From the NCBI GenBank assembly GCA_030530205.1, contig JAUMVK010000021.1, forward strand, positions 1 to 64,000: 64,000 bases of DNA. The letters run 5' to 3'. Below the pieces are notes generated by a model, which made no database searches, was not told the origin of the DNA, and was given only the letters and a program-made list of their open reading frames with translations. Made by a program: the position numbers and the translations under genes. This DNA comes from RGIG3701 sp030530205. GTDB taxonomy: Bacteria; Planctomycetota; Planctomycetia; Pirellulales; Thermoguttaceae. This document shows positions 25,792 through 34,581 of the stretch, piece after piece. How positions within the stretch are numbered: position 1 is the first letter of the stretch; each line of letters begins with the position of its first letter.

Positions 25792-26886
25792 ATGATTTAC
25801 GCGATCATCATGGCTGGCGGTTCGGGTACACGACTTTGGCCGGAAAGCCGGAAAAATTTCCCGAAGCAGCTCATGACGTTTCTCGGAAACCGTTCGTTCC
25901 TGCAAAGCACTGTGGACCGTTTGCGACCGCTCGTGCCCCCGGAACAAATTGGAGTGGTGACGGGCGAGAGGTTAAGAGACCATATTGCGGAGCAGCTCCC
26001 GGAGCTTCCGACCGGGTCGATCCTCGTAGAACCGTGTGCCCGGAACACTTCGGGTTGTATCGCGCTGGCGGCGATTTGGTGTCTCGCGCAGGACCCGGAG
26101 GCGGTGATGGTTTTACTCCCGTCCGATCACGTGATCCAGCCGAAAGAAGCGTTTCAGGACACGATCGCGCAAGCCGCTGAAATCGTTCGGGAAAACCCAG
26201 AAAAACTCATTACGCTGGGGATCACACCGACCTGCCCGGCCGAAACATTCGGTTACATCGAGCGCGGTGAGAAAGGTCCGGGAAATTCCTTGACAGTTCG
26301 GCGATTCAGGGAGAAACCCGACGCGAAAACCGCCGCTGAGTACCTGGAAAGCGGAAACTTTTACTGGAACGCAGGGATTTTCATCTGGCGGGCCTCGACA
26401 ATCCTTGAAAATCTCCGGAAGTATGCGCCGGGTGTTTGGGAACCAGTCGAAAAAATCCTGAAAAGCGTAGATCATTCCGATTTTGAAAACGTCCTGAAGT
26501 CGGAATTCCCTGAAATAGAAAACATTTCCATTGACTATGCGGTCATGGAAAAAGCGGCGGTGGATGGAAACGTTTTGGTGCTTCCGGCCCCGTTTGAATG
26601 GGACGATGTAGGCTCGTGGCGTGCCTTTGAGCGTCATTTCCCCCACGATGAATCGGGTAATACGCTGGCACTGGCGGAAGGGACCCCTGAGGCCGTTCTG
26701 GTAGAGACCCGGGATTGCACGATTCGCAGTACCGATCCGAGTAAAAAGGTTGTGTGTTACGGGGTAAAGGATTTGGCGGTCATCGTTACGCCGGAAGTGG
26801 TCATGGTCTTCGATCGGAATCGGGAAGAATCCGTTCGGGAAGTGGTCCGGAAACTCAAGGAAATGAATTGTGAGGAACTTTTATGA
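25792..26886 (+). CDS. manC: Mannose-1-phosphate guanylyltransferase
   Basis: A 364-residue nucleotidyltransferase that makes GDP-mannose from Man-1-P and GTP for glycan synthesis. The signature is at the N-terminus (AGGSGTRLWPESRKNFPKQ), followed by LVEPCARNTSGCIALAAI, LLPSDHVI, FGYIERG, FREKPDAKTAAEYL, FYWNAGIFIWRAS, IDYAVMEKA and WDDVGSWRA. There is no C-terminal isomerase domain, so it is the short monofunctional kind. The ATG at 25792 is preceded by GAGGAG. The next gene overlaps its stop by four bases (ATGA), indicating translational coupling with DAHP synthase. That is an unusual pathway pairing. Confidence 0.92.
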   Translation: MIYAIIMAGGSGTRLWPESRKNFPKQLMTFLGNRSFLQSTVDRLRPLVPPEQIGVVTGERLRDHIAEQLPELPTGSILVEPCARNTSGCIALAAIWCLAQDPEAVMVLLPSDHVIQPKEAFQDTIAQAAEIVRENPEKLITLGITPTCPAETFGYIERGEKGPGNSLTVRRFREKPDAKTAAEYLESGNFYWNAGIFIWRASTILENLRKYAPGVWEPVEKILKSVDHSDFENVLKSEFPEIENISIDYAVMEKAAVDGNVLVLPAPFEWDDVGSWRAFERHFPHDESGNTLALAEGTPEAVLVETRDCTIRSTDPSKKVVCYGVKDLAVIVTPEVVMVFDRNREESVREVVRKLKEMNCEELL

Positions 26887-28229
26887 ATCAAACTGAATGG
26901 AGTCCATCTTCGTGGAAGACGAAACCCATCCAGCAGTGGGTCGATTATCCGGACCAGGAGGCGTTCAACGCCGCGGTTGATTACATCTCGCATCTGCCGC
27001 CACTGGTTACGAGTGGTGAGATCCTGCGTCTGCGCAGCGAACTGGCCGCCGCTGAGGATGGGGAGTACTTTGTGCTTCAGGGGGGCGATTGCTCGGAAAC
27101 TTTCGACGCCTGTACACCCGATGTGATCACGAGCAAACTGAAAATTCTGCTCCTGATGAGTTATATTTTGATCTACGGAAGCCGCAAACGGGTCATTCGT
27201 ATTGGCCGAATCGCAGGTCAATACGCCAAACCGCGCAGCAAGCCGACCGAGACAAGGGACGGTGTGACGCTTCCGAGTTACCGTGGTCCATTGATCAACT
27301 CACCAGAGTTTACTGCTGAAGCCCGTACGCCGAACCCATTGAATATGCGCCGGGCGTATGGTCACGCGGCAATGACGCTGAATTTCATGCGGAGCCTCAT
27401 CGCTGGTGGGTTTACAGATATGCACCACCCGGAATATTGGGAACTGGGTTTTATTAATTTAAGCGAACATTCACGAGAGTACCGCCATATTTTCCAGGCG
27501 ATCAGCACGTCGATCGACTTCATGGAAATCGTGGCCGGGAAAATGGATTCGTTGGCTGAGACGCGGTTTTATTGTTCACACGAGGGGCTTCATCTGCCGT
27601 ACGAAATGGCTCAGACGCGGTGGGTGCCTCGTCGAACCGATTGTTACGATCTGACGACGCACCTTCCCTGGATCGGTGAACGCACGCGGCAGATCGACGG
27701 CGCACACGTGGAATTCTTCCGCGGGATCGCCAACCCGATCGGGGTAAAAGTGGGGCCAACGATGCAACCGGATCAGCTCCTCGATCTGATTAAGGTTTTG
27801 AACCCACGGAACGAAAAAGGTCGTTTGTGCCTGATTTGCCGTTTCGGAACGTCGAAAGTGGAAGAAGTTCTTCCGCCTCTTGTTCAGGTGGTTCTGCGCG
27901 AAAAACGAAACGTTCTGTGGATCTCAGACCCAATGCATGGGAATACTCATTCCACGTCAACAGGCCTGAAAACGCGCAGTTTCGATGACATTCTAAACGA
28001 GTTGCTTTGCGTATCCAGGATACTGGATCAGGAAGGTTCTCACCTGGGTGGGATCCATTTCGAACTGACGGGTGAAAATGTGACCGAATGCACGGGTGGA
28101 GTTCGCGGCCTTACGGAAGCGGACCTTGTGAAGGACTACCAGACGGAAGTCGATCCGCGTTTGAATTACGAGCAGTCGATTGAAATGGCCCTCCTCATTG
28201 CCGAGCGTCAGGCATCCAAGCGCCGTTAA
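26883..28229 (+). CDS. Class II (plant-type) DAHP synthase
   Basis: A 448-residue 3-deoxy-7-phosphoheptulonate synthase, first step of the shikimate pathway (PEP plus erythrose-4-P). Class II marks are YFVLQGGDCSETFD with metal ligand Cys70, MRRAYGHAAMTLNF, FYCSHEGLHLPYE, WIGERTRQIDGAHVEFFRGI and GVKVGPTM. Other metal ligands are the His of DPMHGNTHS, the Glu of FELTGENVTEC and the Asp of DPRLNYEQS. The N-terminal regulatory extension of the mycobacterial type is missing, so aromatic feedback may be simple or absent. It is coupled to the upstream gene by an ATGA overlap. aroB lies 5 kb downstream in a separate group. Confidence 0.93.
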   Translation: MNQTEWSPSSWKTKPIQQWVDYPDQEAFNAAVDYISHLPPLVTSGEILRLRSELAAAEDGEYFVLQGGDCSETFDACTPDVITSKLKILLLMSYILIYGSRKRVIRIGRIAGQYAKPRSKPTETRDGVTLPSYRGPLINSPEFTAEARTPNPLNMRRAYGHAAMTLNFMRSLIAGGFTDMHHPEYWELGFINLSEHSREYRHIFQAISTSIDFMEIVAGKMDSLAETRFYCSHEGLHLPYEMAQTRWVPRRTDCYDLTTHLPWIGERTRQIDGAHVEFFRGIANPIGVKVGPTMQPDQLLDLIKVLNPRNEKGRLCLICRFGTSKVEEVLPPLVQVVLREKRNVLWISDPMHGNTHSTSTGLKTRSFDDILNELLCVSRILDQEGSHLGGIHFELTGENVTECTGGVRGLTEADLVKDYQTEVDPRLNYEQSIEMALLIAERQASKRR

Positions 28230-28237
28230 AATCCAAA

Positions 28238-28274
28238 GGGGAGTACACCTGGATCGGGTACTCCCCAATTTTTT
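28238..28274 (+). terminator. Intrinsic terminator
   Basis: Perfect 9-bp arms GGGGAGTAC and GTACTCCCC, then AATTTTTT. Confidence 0.88.
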
Positions 28275-28400
28275 CTTTCTTTTTTTCTGTTTTTTCTTAA
28301 ATCTCCCACTTTTACTCTATTCTAAAGTTGAAGAAAACGCTAAAATTCAAACAGAATATTCAAAATTGGAAATACTAACAAGCAGGAATGAATCAGTCTC

Positions 28401-28970
28401 ATGAAAAAGATTTTTCGGTACTTGCTTCTTCTGGTTTCAGTGTTTTTCATAGGAGCGTCCCTGCTTATGTTAAACCACCAGAAGGCACAGCGTACACTTG
28501 AGGGTGAAGTGAAAAAAGCGATGACTCCGCTGCTGGAGATCCAGGACATTTTATTCCAGACCAAAGAAGCTGAGGACGCGAAGAAGAAAGAATTACTCAT
28601 GCAGGCACAGGAAAAACTCCGTGAGTTCGGGAAATCCTTTTCCCGGCAGCCGGTGGATGTGGTACATTGTGTCGTTCAGCCCAAATACGTTCTTCTGCTT
28701 TATCTGGTTGGTATGAAAGAAGAAGCGGCTGCCGCTTTGAAAGAGGGGATTCAGAACATTGAAAACATTCACAACCCCGAGATCGAAACGGCCATTTATA
28801 TTAATATGGGTGAATGTGCTGTGGAATGTATGGATTCTGCCAGTTTCGAGTTGTGTTTTCAGAAAGCTTCAGAAAGAATGAAGGATTCTTCAAACTCGAA
28901 ATGGAAAAGTGATATGGAGAAAACACTGGAAAATCTGAGGATTCTGGCCAGTGAAAGGATGCCGAAATAA
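28401..28970 (+). CDS. Small membrane-anchored TPR-like protein
   Basis: A 189-residue protein with one N-terminal membrane or signal segment (about residues 5-24, YLLLLVSVFFIGASLLML). A soluble helical part follows: EAEDAKKKELLMQAQEKLRE, LLYLVGMKEEAAAALKEGIQ and AIYINMGECAVECMDSASFE. The last blocks are compatible with two degenerate TPRs. No catalytic residues are recognised. The lipoprotein gene follows 31 bases downstream on the same strand, so the two are probably co-transcribed and may form an envelope complex (inference). Confidence 0.65.
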   Translation: MKKIFRYLLLLVSVFFIGASLLMLNHQKAQRTLEGEVKKAMTPLLEIQDILFQTKEAEDAKKKELLMQAQEKLREFGKSFSRQPVDVVHCVVQPKYVLLLYLVGMKEEAAAALKEGIQNIENIHNPEIETAIYINMGECAVECMDSASFELCFQKASERMKDSSNSKWKSDMEKTLENLRILASERMPK

Positions 28971-29001
28971 TCCACCCTTTACAGAAAATGGAGTCAAAAA
29001 A

Positions 29002-30048
29002 ATGCGCCAATTATGTTTAAGTTTTTCACTTCTTCTTGCCTCTGTAATTCTGGTCGGCTGTGAAGAAAAGGAAACTGAAACCGGGGATGAGGCTCAGGCA
29101 GTGGTTACTGCGCGCCTTTGTCATATCGCACGTATTGGAAATTTGGCTGAATTTCCTGATGAACTGTGGGAAAATGACAAAAAAACGGATTCGACGGAAC
29201 TTCCTGAAGGCCTCGATTTTTCGGGAAAAATGAAGGACGCTCCGATCTCGAAAGCCGTGGGTGAAGAAGTTGATCCGGACATTTTGGCGATTGTGGAATC
29301 GGCTGCCCGGGAAAGCTCCAGCGATGAAGGGATCCAGAAGGCCAAAGAAAAGGAAAAAGAACTGGACCTTGCCATTGAAATGGTAGAAGAAGCCCAAAAA
29401 ACGGAATCAGAAGTGGAAGATTTGTTCAAAAAAAAGGGCAAAAATAACAAAGAATCAGCTGAAAATGATGAAGGGGATGAAAACGAGGAAGTCGCCATTT
29501 CCATGGGAGACGAAAACGAAGAAGTCACCTTGGATGTGAAAGATTCTGGGCCTGTGAAGAAAAAATCCAAATCAGGCCAAAAGGGGAAGGCCGAGGTCAA
29601 GGTAGAGCCCGAAGAAGAACAGGATTCTGAAATCGCTGAGGAAAAAACCGAATTGGAACCCGACACGAAAAAAACGGTGGGACCAAAAACCGGGGCTGTG
29701 GAAGAAGAACTGGAACGTCAAGCGGAAGAGTTCCTGAAAATTTTGAGGAATACCCCTGAAGAAGTGCGTGAGGAGATGAAAAAGGCCAATTTCCAAAACG
29801 TTTCGTACCGTTTGGTGAAAGTGCCGGGATTGATCATCCATGAAAATATGCAGGAGTGTTTGATTATTCGTACCATGGAGTACACGGGGGACAATCTCGC
29901 TCGTGATTACCAGATGCTGAATCTTTCACGAAACTATTCATCGTGGCTCATGGAGCAGGAAAAATACCTGGAAATCATGACTTTGGACAGTTTGCACCAC
30001 GAAGCGTGGGTGGAAGCTCCTGAATTCTGGAACTCGGATAAAGAGTGA
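29002..30048 (+). CDS. Glu/Lys-rich lipoprotein, function unknown
   Basis: A 348-residue protein with a lipobox (LVGC, Cys19) after a short hydrophobic signal. The ATG at 29002 is preceded by GGAG and starts this signal; an in-frame ATG at 28951 would add a hydrophilic stretch and overlap the upstream gene. Residues 95-245 are highly charged Glu/Lys/Asp and probably unstructured or coiled. The last 110 residues (VEEELERQAEEFLKILRNTP, SYRLVKVPGLIIHENMQECL and on to the C-terminus) are ordered. It likely sits in a membrane facing the periplasm. No family was recognised. Confidence 0.68.
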   Translation: MRQLCLSFSLLLASVILVGCEEKETETGDEAQAVVTARLCHIARIGNLAEFPDELWENDKKTDSTELPEGLDFSGKMKDAPISKAVGEEVDPDILAIVESAARESSSDEGIQKAKEKEKELDLAIEMVEEAQKTESEVEDLFKKKGKNNKESAENDEGDENEEVAISMGDENEEVTLDVKDSGPVKKKSKSGQKGKAEVKVEPEEEQDSEIAEEKTELEPDTKKTVGPKTGAVEEELERQAEEFLKILRNTPEEVREEMKKANFQNVSYRLVKVPGLIIHENMQECLIIRTMEYTGDNLARDYQMLNLSRNYSSWLMEQEKYLEIMTLDSLHHEAWVEAPEFWNSDKE

Positions 30049-30066
30049 AAAGAGCAAAAAGAAGCG

Positions 30067-30098
30067 CAAGAGTCTTTCCTTGTTGGGGAGGCTCTTTT
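30067..30098 (+). terminator. Probable intrinsic terminator
   Basis: Outer arms AAGAG/CTCTT with an imperfect inner stem, followed by eight T. Confidence 0.65.
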
Positions 30099-30141
30099 TT
30101 TTATCTGAAAAAATTTTCAAGAAAATCGGTGGGGGGGCCCC

Positions 30142-30169
30142 TTGTGGAAATTTTAAAATAGGCTATAAT
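30142..30169 (+). promoter_or_regulatory. Promoter of the tRNA-Gly pair
   Basis: CCCC, TTGTGG (30142-30147), 16 bases, TATAAT (30164-30169). It lies 39 bases before the first tRNA. Confidence 0.75.
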
Positions 30170-30207
30170 CCATTTTGTTGTTTAGGTTTTCTCTGAACAC
30201 GTTACCT

Positions 30208-30280
30208 GCGGGCGTAGCTCAGTTGGCAGAGCACGACGTTGCCAACGTCGTTGTCGAGGGTTCGAACCCCTTCGCCCGCT
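30208..30280 (+). tRNA. tRNA-Gly (GCC)
   Basis: A 73-base cloverleaf. Acceptor arms are GCGGGCG/CGCCCGC with discriminator T. The anticodon stem is CGACG/CGTCG with loop TTGCCAA (anticodon GCC), and the T-loop is TTCGAAC. CCA is not encoded. Confidence 0.96.
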
Positions 30281-30345
30281 CTTGAGATTCTTCTCAAGTG
30301 GAACTTTGGTGTTCATTCGGGAAAGAGTTTTTACAATTTATAATT

Positions 30346-30418
30346 GCGGGCGTAGCTCAGTTGGCAGAGCACGACGTTGCCAACGTCGTTGTCGAGGGTT
30401 CGAACCCCTTCGCCCGCT
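30346..30418 (+). tRNA. tRNA-Gly (GCC), second identical copy
   Basis: Identical in all 73 bases to the copy at 30208. It lies 65 bases downstream and is probably on the same transcript. A hairpin with arms AACGGCTC/GAGCCGTT at 30438-30466 may end it. Confidence 0.96.
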
Positions 30419-30437
30419 CTTCATTTAACTCTAGGTG

Positions 30438-30466
30438 AACGGCTCTGGCTTCTGCTTGAGCCGTTT
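30438..30466 (+). terminator. Possible terminator after the tRNA pair
   Basis: Perfect 8-bp arms AACGGCTC and GAGCCGTT, followed by only a short T-run. It lies 44 bases before the trigger-factor ATG. Confidence 0.5.
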
Positions 30467-30509
30467 GCTGTATCAGAACCAAATTTTTTTTGTTTATTGG
30501 GTCAAAGTC

Positions 30510-31982
30510 ATGGCTGAATCAGAACTGAATACTTCAGAAGAACAGAAACTGAATCTGACGATCAACGTTGATGAACGCAGCGCTTGCGAACGTCATATTA
30601 CTGTCACCGTCGCGCGTGAGGACATCGATCGTATCATGAATAAAGAATTCGACGAGCTCAAACCTGTCGCCACGATTCCGGGTTTCCGTCCGGGCCACGC
30701 TCCGATGAGTGTCGTGAGATCCCGTTTTCGCAAGGAAATCGCAGAACGCGCCAAGAGCGCAATTCTGATGGAGGCCATTTCTCAGGTTAATGACGAGAAA
30801 AATCTTGCTCCGATCAGCGACCCGTTGTTTGATTACGTCTCGCTTGAGATCCCAGAAAAGGGCGATTTTGTGTTCGAGTATGATCTTGAAGTCCGCCCGG
30901 AATTTGAACTCCCGAACTGGAAAGGCATCAAAATCGAGAAGCCGGTTCGCGAATTCACCGATGCCGACATTGACGCTGCCTCTGTGTCTTTCCGTGCCCG
31001 TCAGGGAAAACTGGAAGAATCGCAGGAAGGCGCCGCTTCGGGTGATTATATCACGACGAAGCTCTTCATTCGTTATAATGACGAGATCATCAATTCCAGC
31101 GAACACGAAACGATCCGTCTTCGTCCGTCTCTCCTCTTTAGTGACGCGACGATCGAGAATTTCGATACCCAGATGGAAGGCGTGAAAGCTGGCGAAACGC
31201 GCACGATCAAATTCAATCTTTCCGAATCTGCGCCGAACGTTCTGCTTCGCGGGAAAGAAGTCGAGGCGGTTTTTGAAGTGACCAGCGTTTCCAAGCTTGT
31301 TCTTCCGGAAGTCAACAAGGAATTCCTTGATGGTTTTGGTTTTGCATCGGAAGAGGAATTCCGCTCGTTCCTCAAAGCCAACCTCGAAAGCCAGATGGTT
31401 TACCAGCAGGAACAAATGGCGCGTGAGATCATCACTGAACAGCTTCTTGAAACGGCTGATTGGGAACTGCCGCCAGCGCTTCTCGAACGCCAGGCAGAGC
31501 GCGAGCTGTATCGTACGATGTACGAGTTGCAGCGCGGTGGTTTCTCGGTCGAGATGATTCAGGAACATTTGAATATTCTGCGTCAGAACAGTGTGGAAAG
31601 CACGAAAAAGGCCCTCAAGGAACACTTTATCCTTGAGCGTATTGCTGAAAGCGAAAATATTGACGCGGAAGAGGAAGATTACGATATTGAGATCCAGACG
31701 ATTGCCCGTCAGATGAACGAGTCTCCGCGTAAACTTCGTGCCCGCATTGAAAAACAGAACCAGATGGATATTCTGCGCAACCAGATCATCGAGCGCAAAG
31801 TTATCGCCAGAATTCTGGAAAACGCGACATTCGAGGAAACCACTTTCGAGCCGTATCCAGAGGAAATGGCGAACGTGGCGTTCCCGGCTGGCGGTACTGG
31901 AAAGACTGAGGAGGACGCCGCTGAGGCAGCTCAGACCGAAGACGCCGCTCAGGATGCTCCGGCTGAAGAAAAATCGGAATGA
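30510..31982 (+). CDS. tig: Trigger factor (ribosome-bound chaperone / prolyl isomerase)
   Basis: A 490-residue trigger factor. The ribosome-binding domain carries the signature GFRPGHAPMSVVRSRF (E. coli GFRxGK type) at about residues 50-65. A divergent PPIase-like middle (about 165-245) is followed by the C-terminal chaperone arm (EEFRSFLKANLESQM, LETADWELPPALLERQAERE). An acidic Ala/Glu tail of about 30 residues is extra. It binds nascent chains at the ribosome exit. The ATG at 30510 is used; upstream in-frame codons run into the tRNA terminator region. Two clpP genes follow, a common bacterial neighbourhood for protein quality control. Confidence 0.92.
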   Translation: MAESELNTSEEQKLNLTINVDERSACERHITVTVAREDIDRIMNKEFDELKPVATIPGFRPGHAPMSVVRSRFRKEIAERAKSAILMEAISQVNDEKNLAPISDPLFDYVSLEIPEKGDFVFEYDLEVRPEFELPNWKGIKIEKPVREFTDADIDAASVSFRARQGKLEESQEGAASGDYITTKLFIRYNDEIINSSEHETIRLRPSLLFSDATIENFDTQMEGVKAGETRTIKFNLSESAPNVLLRGKEVEAVFEVTSVSKLVLPEVNKEFLDGFGFASEEEFRSFLKANLESQMVYQQEQMAREIITEQLLETADWELPPALLERQAERELYRTMYELQRGGFSVEMIQEHLNILRQNSVESTKKALKEHFILERIAESENIDAEEEDYDIEIQTIARQMNESPRKLRARIEKQNQMDILRNQIIERKVIARILENATFEETTFEPYPEEMANVAFPAGGTGKTEEDAAEAAQTEDAAQDAPAEEKSE

Positions 31983-32104
31983 TTCTTCAAATGCCGTTTT
32001 GGACTTTAATGCTAAAATAATGCGGCTCATCACTGGGCCGCGTGGGTTTTGCCGGGTCGATTTGGGTCGATTCGGCTTTGTTTCGTTAAAAGGAAGGGTA
32101 CTCA

Positions 32105-32719
32105 ATGGAACTTTTTAACAACGCCTCCTTTGATCCGATGATGGCCGGACCGGACTACCAGCGTCAGAGGCAAATGACGATTTCCGACCTTCTTCTTGAG
32201 AACCGGATCATCTTCCTTCAGGGACCCATCGGCGACGCGAATGCAAACGCGATCGTGATGCAGCTCCTGTACCTGCAGAGCGACAATCGGCGCAAAGACA
32301 TTCATTTCTATATCAACTCCCCTGGCGGAAGCGTCAGTGCAATGTTGGCGGTTTATGATACGATGCGTGTTCTGAGCTGCCCGGTGAACACGTACTGTGT
32401 CGGTTTGGCAGCCAGCGCGGCGGCGGTTCTGCTTGGCGGCGGCGCAAAGGGAAAACGCTTCATTCTTCCGCACGCGAAGGTGATGATCCACCAGCCATGG
32501 GGCCAGGTCGGCGGTCAGGTTTCTGACATTAATATCCAGGCGCAGGAAATCCTGAAAACCCGTCAGCTCCTGAATGAAATCCTTGCGGAAGACTGCGGCA
32601 AAACGGTCGAGCAGGTTGCGAAGGATACGGACCGCGACCACTACATGACGGCTCAAGAAGCCATAGAGTATGGAATCGTAGATTCGATTGTGAAGAAACC
32701 GGAAGAAGACAAGAAGTAA
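32105..32719 (+). CDS. clpP: ClpP protease subunit, paralogue 1
   Basis: A 204-residue ATP-dependent protease subunit. The triad is visible: Ser in GLAASAAAVLL, His in VMIHQPWG, Asp in DTDRDHYMTAQEA. The handle sequence INSPGGSVSAMLAVYDTM is conserved. The usual ASMGA around the serine is ASAAA here. The second copy keeps ASMGA, so the two may form a mixed tetradecamer, as known for other bacteria with paired ClpPs (inference). A 17-base gap separates the stop from the next clpP start. No clpX or other ATPase gene is in the window. Confidence 0.93.
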   Translation: MELFNNASFDPMMAGPDYQRQRQMTISDLLLENRIIFLQGPIGDANANAIVMQLLYLQSDNRRKDIHFYINSPGGSVSAMLAVYDTMRVLSCPVNTYCVGLAASAAAVLLGGGAKGKRFILPHAKVMIHQPWGQVGGQVSDINIQAQEILKTRQLLNEILAEDCGKTVEQVAKDTDRDHYMTAQEAIEYGIVDSIVKKPEEDKK

Positions 32720-32736
32720 AAATCGAGGAGAATTCA

Positions 32737-33327
32737 ATGTCACTCATCCCATTCGTCATCGATAAAAACGGCCGCGAAGAGCGCGCCATGGATATTTACA
32801 GCCGCCTCCTGCGCGACCGTATCGTCTTCCTCGGCACGGAAGTCACTGACGAGTCGGCCAATTCCATCGTCGCGCAGATGCTTTACCTGCAATCGGAAAA
32901 TCCCAAGGCGGACATTCATTTCTACATCAACTCCCCCGGCGGCAGCGTGACGGCCGGAATGGCCATTTATGACACGATGAATTTCATCACGTGCGACGTT
33001 CGGACCTATGGAATCGGTCAGTGCGCCTCGATGGGCGCTTTCCTTCTCGCTGCCGGAACGGCCGGAAAACGGTACGCTCTCCCGAATGCCCGGATCATGA
33101 TCCACCAGCCGAGCGCCGGGATGGAAGGGACTGCGGAGGAAATTCTGATCCACGCAACGGAATTTGAAAAGACCAAGCAGAAGCTGAACAATCTGCTCCT
33201 TAAACACACTGGGCACTCGTACGAGAAGATCGTGGCGGATACTGACCGTGACAATTTTATGTCGGCCGAGGAAGCCTGCGCGTACCACATCATCGACCAC
33301 GTGATCGAATCTCCGCTGGCCGAGTAA
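32737..33327 (+). CDS. clpP: ClpP protease subunit, paralogue 2
   Basis: A 196-residue ClpP of canonical type. Ser is in GQCASMGAFLLAAG, His in IMIHQPSAG, Asp in DTDRDNFMSAEEA. INSPGGSVTAGMAIYDTM forms the oxyanion strand. It is the closer match to standard ClpP and is probably the main catalytic subunit. The ribosome site is CGAGGAG. It is followed by an 11-bp perfect hairpin (33346-33382), which may stop or stabilise the transcript before aroB. Confidence 0.95.
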   Translation: MSLIPFVIDKNGREERAMDIYSRLLRDRIVFLGTEVTDESANSIVAQMLYLQSENPKADIHFYINSPGGSVTAGMAIYDTMNFITCDVRTYGIGQCASMGAFLLAAGTAGKRYALPNARIMIHQPSAGMEGTAEEILIHATEFEKTKQKLNNLLLKHTGHSYEKIVADTDRDNFMSAEEACAYHIIDHVIESPLAE

Positions 33328-33345
33328 TTTTGGGTGAGCAGGATC

Positions 33346-33382
33346 TTTAAGCCTCAGGAATTTCTCTTTCTTGAGGCTTAAA
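33346..33382. terminator. Perfect hairpin between clpP and aroB
   Basis: Arms TTTAAGCCTCA and TGAGGCTTAAA around a 15-base loop. There is no T-run on the plus strand, so termination is only possible. Confidence 0.5.
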
Positions 33383-33418
33383 ACGTTTCCGCACATCGGT
33401 TCAAAAAGGAAAAATCTC

Positions 33419-34495
33419 ATGCATACCGTTCCCGTTTCTCTTCGTTCCAATCCTTACGAAATCGTCATTTCCAGCGGCATTTTTGATCAGTTCGGCGAGT
33501 ATTTTCTCAAGTGGACGCACGGTGCGAAGAATGCGATCATTGTGACGGACTCCAACGTCGAACCGCTTTATGGTCTGAAAATCGCGGAAATTCTGGCGGA
33601 TACCGGCGTGAATAACGACTTGTGTGTCGTGGAGGCTGGTGAGGAAAGCAAGTGCGTGGACGTTGCCGCGATGCTCTGGGAACGCCTCATCGAGTGCGGC
33701 GCGGACCGGAAAACCGTCGTGGTGGCGGTCGGAGGCGGAGTCGTGGGAGACCTTGCGGGTTTCGTGGCGGCGACGCTCAACCGTGGGCTTCCCTTCATTC
33801 AGGTCCCCACCACGCTGCTGGCCCAGGTGGACAGTTCGGTCGGCGGCAAAACTGGCATCAATATTCCGCAGGGGAAAAACCTCGTCGGCGCGTTCTGGCA
33901 GCCGAAAGGGGTTTTGATGGACACGCAGACGCTCAAGACGCTCGACGACCGGCAGTTCCGCGCGGGTTTGGCCGAGGTAGTGAAGTACGGCGTGATCCTG
34001 GACGCGAATTTCTTCTATTACCTTGAGCAAAACGTCCAGCGGATCCACGCCCGTGATGAGGCGGTTCTGGCAAAAATCATCGCGAAGTGCTGCGAGCTGA
34101 AGGCGCAGATCGTGCTGGAAGACGAGCGGGAAACGTCTGGCCGACGCGCGGTCCTGAATTACGGCCACACGTTCGGGCACGTCGTGGAAAAACTCGGCGG
34201 GTACGGTGTTTACCTCCACGGCGAAGCGGTCGGCATCGGCATGAGTTTCGCCGCCCGGCTGGCGTGTAAGCTGGAACCGGAAAACCTGAAACTGGAGCGC
34301 CTGGCCCAGCGGCAGGACGCCCTCTTGACCGCGCTGAAAATTCCGACCAAGGCGCCGGATTTCAGCCGCGACGCGGTCCTGAACACGATGATGCACGACA
34401 AAAAAACGGTCAACGGAACGATCCGCTTCGTTTTGCCGAATCGGCTGGGCGAGTGCGAGATGAAGAAGATTTCCAATATTGAGTCGTTCATCTGA
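33419..34495 (+). CDS. aroB: 3-Dehydroquinate synthase
   Basis: A 358-residue enzyme of the shikimate pathway, converting DAHP to 3-dehydroquinate with NAD and a divalent metal. Signature blocks are VAVGGGVVGDLAGFVAAT, GLPFIQVPTTLLAQVDSSV, GGKTGINIPQGKNLVGAFW and LNYGHTFGHVVEKLGGY (metal His). LHGEAVGIGM gives the second metal-binding His, and KKTVNGTIRFVLP lies near the C-terminus. The start ATG at 33419 follows AAAAGGA; in-frame sequence upstream falls in the hairpin. The homoserine dehydrogenase gene follows after 86 bases but has its own promoter. Confidence 0.95.
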   Translation: MHTVPVSLRSNPYEIVISSGIFDQFGEYFLKWTHGAKNAIIVTDSNVEPLYGLKIAEILADTGVNNDLCVVEAGEESKCVDVAAMLWERLIECGADRKTVVVAVGGGVVGDLAGFVAATLNRGLPFIQVPTTLLAQVDSSVGGKTGINIPQGKNLVGAFWQPKGVLMDTQTLKTLDDRQFRAGLAEVVKYGVILDANFFYYLEQNVQRIHARDEAVLAKIIAKCCELKAQIVLEDERETSGRRAVLNYGHTFGHVVEKLGGYGVYLHGEAVGIGMSFAARLACKLEPENLKLERLAQRQDALLTALKIPTKAPDFSRDAVLNTMMHDKKTVNGTIRFVLPNRLGECEMKKISNIESFI

Positions 34496-34505
34496 ACCTC
34501 CCCCC

Positions 34506-34533
34506 TTGCATTTTCAGGGGAATTTTGTAAAAT
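34506..34533 (+). promoter_or_regulatory. Promoter of the homoserine dehydrogenase gene
   Basis: CCCCCC, TTGCAT (34506-34511), 16 bases, TAAAAT (34528-34533). Confidence 0.75.
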
Positions 34534-34581
34534 CAAAGGAAAACGAATTTCCATTTTTTCACTCATTTCAAAGAACCAAAT

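Noticed and set aside
30534..32105. 523-residue open frame on the minus strand opposite trigger factor
   Set aside because: Its sequence is Phe/Arg-rich without any domain, and the plus strand encodes a full trigger factor. It is a shadow of that gene's codon usage.
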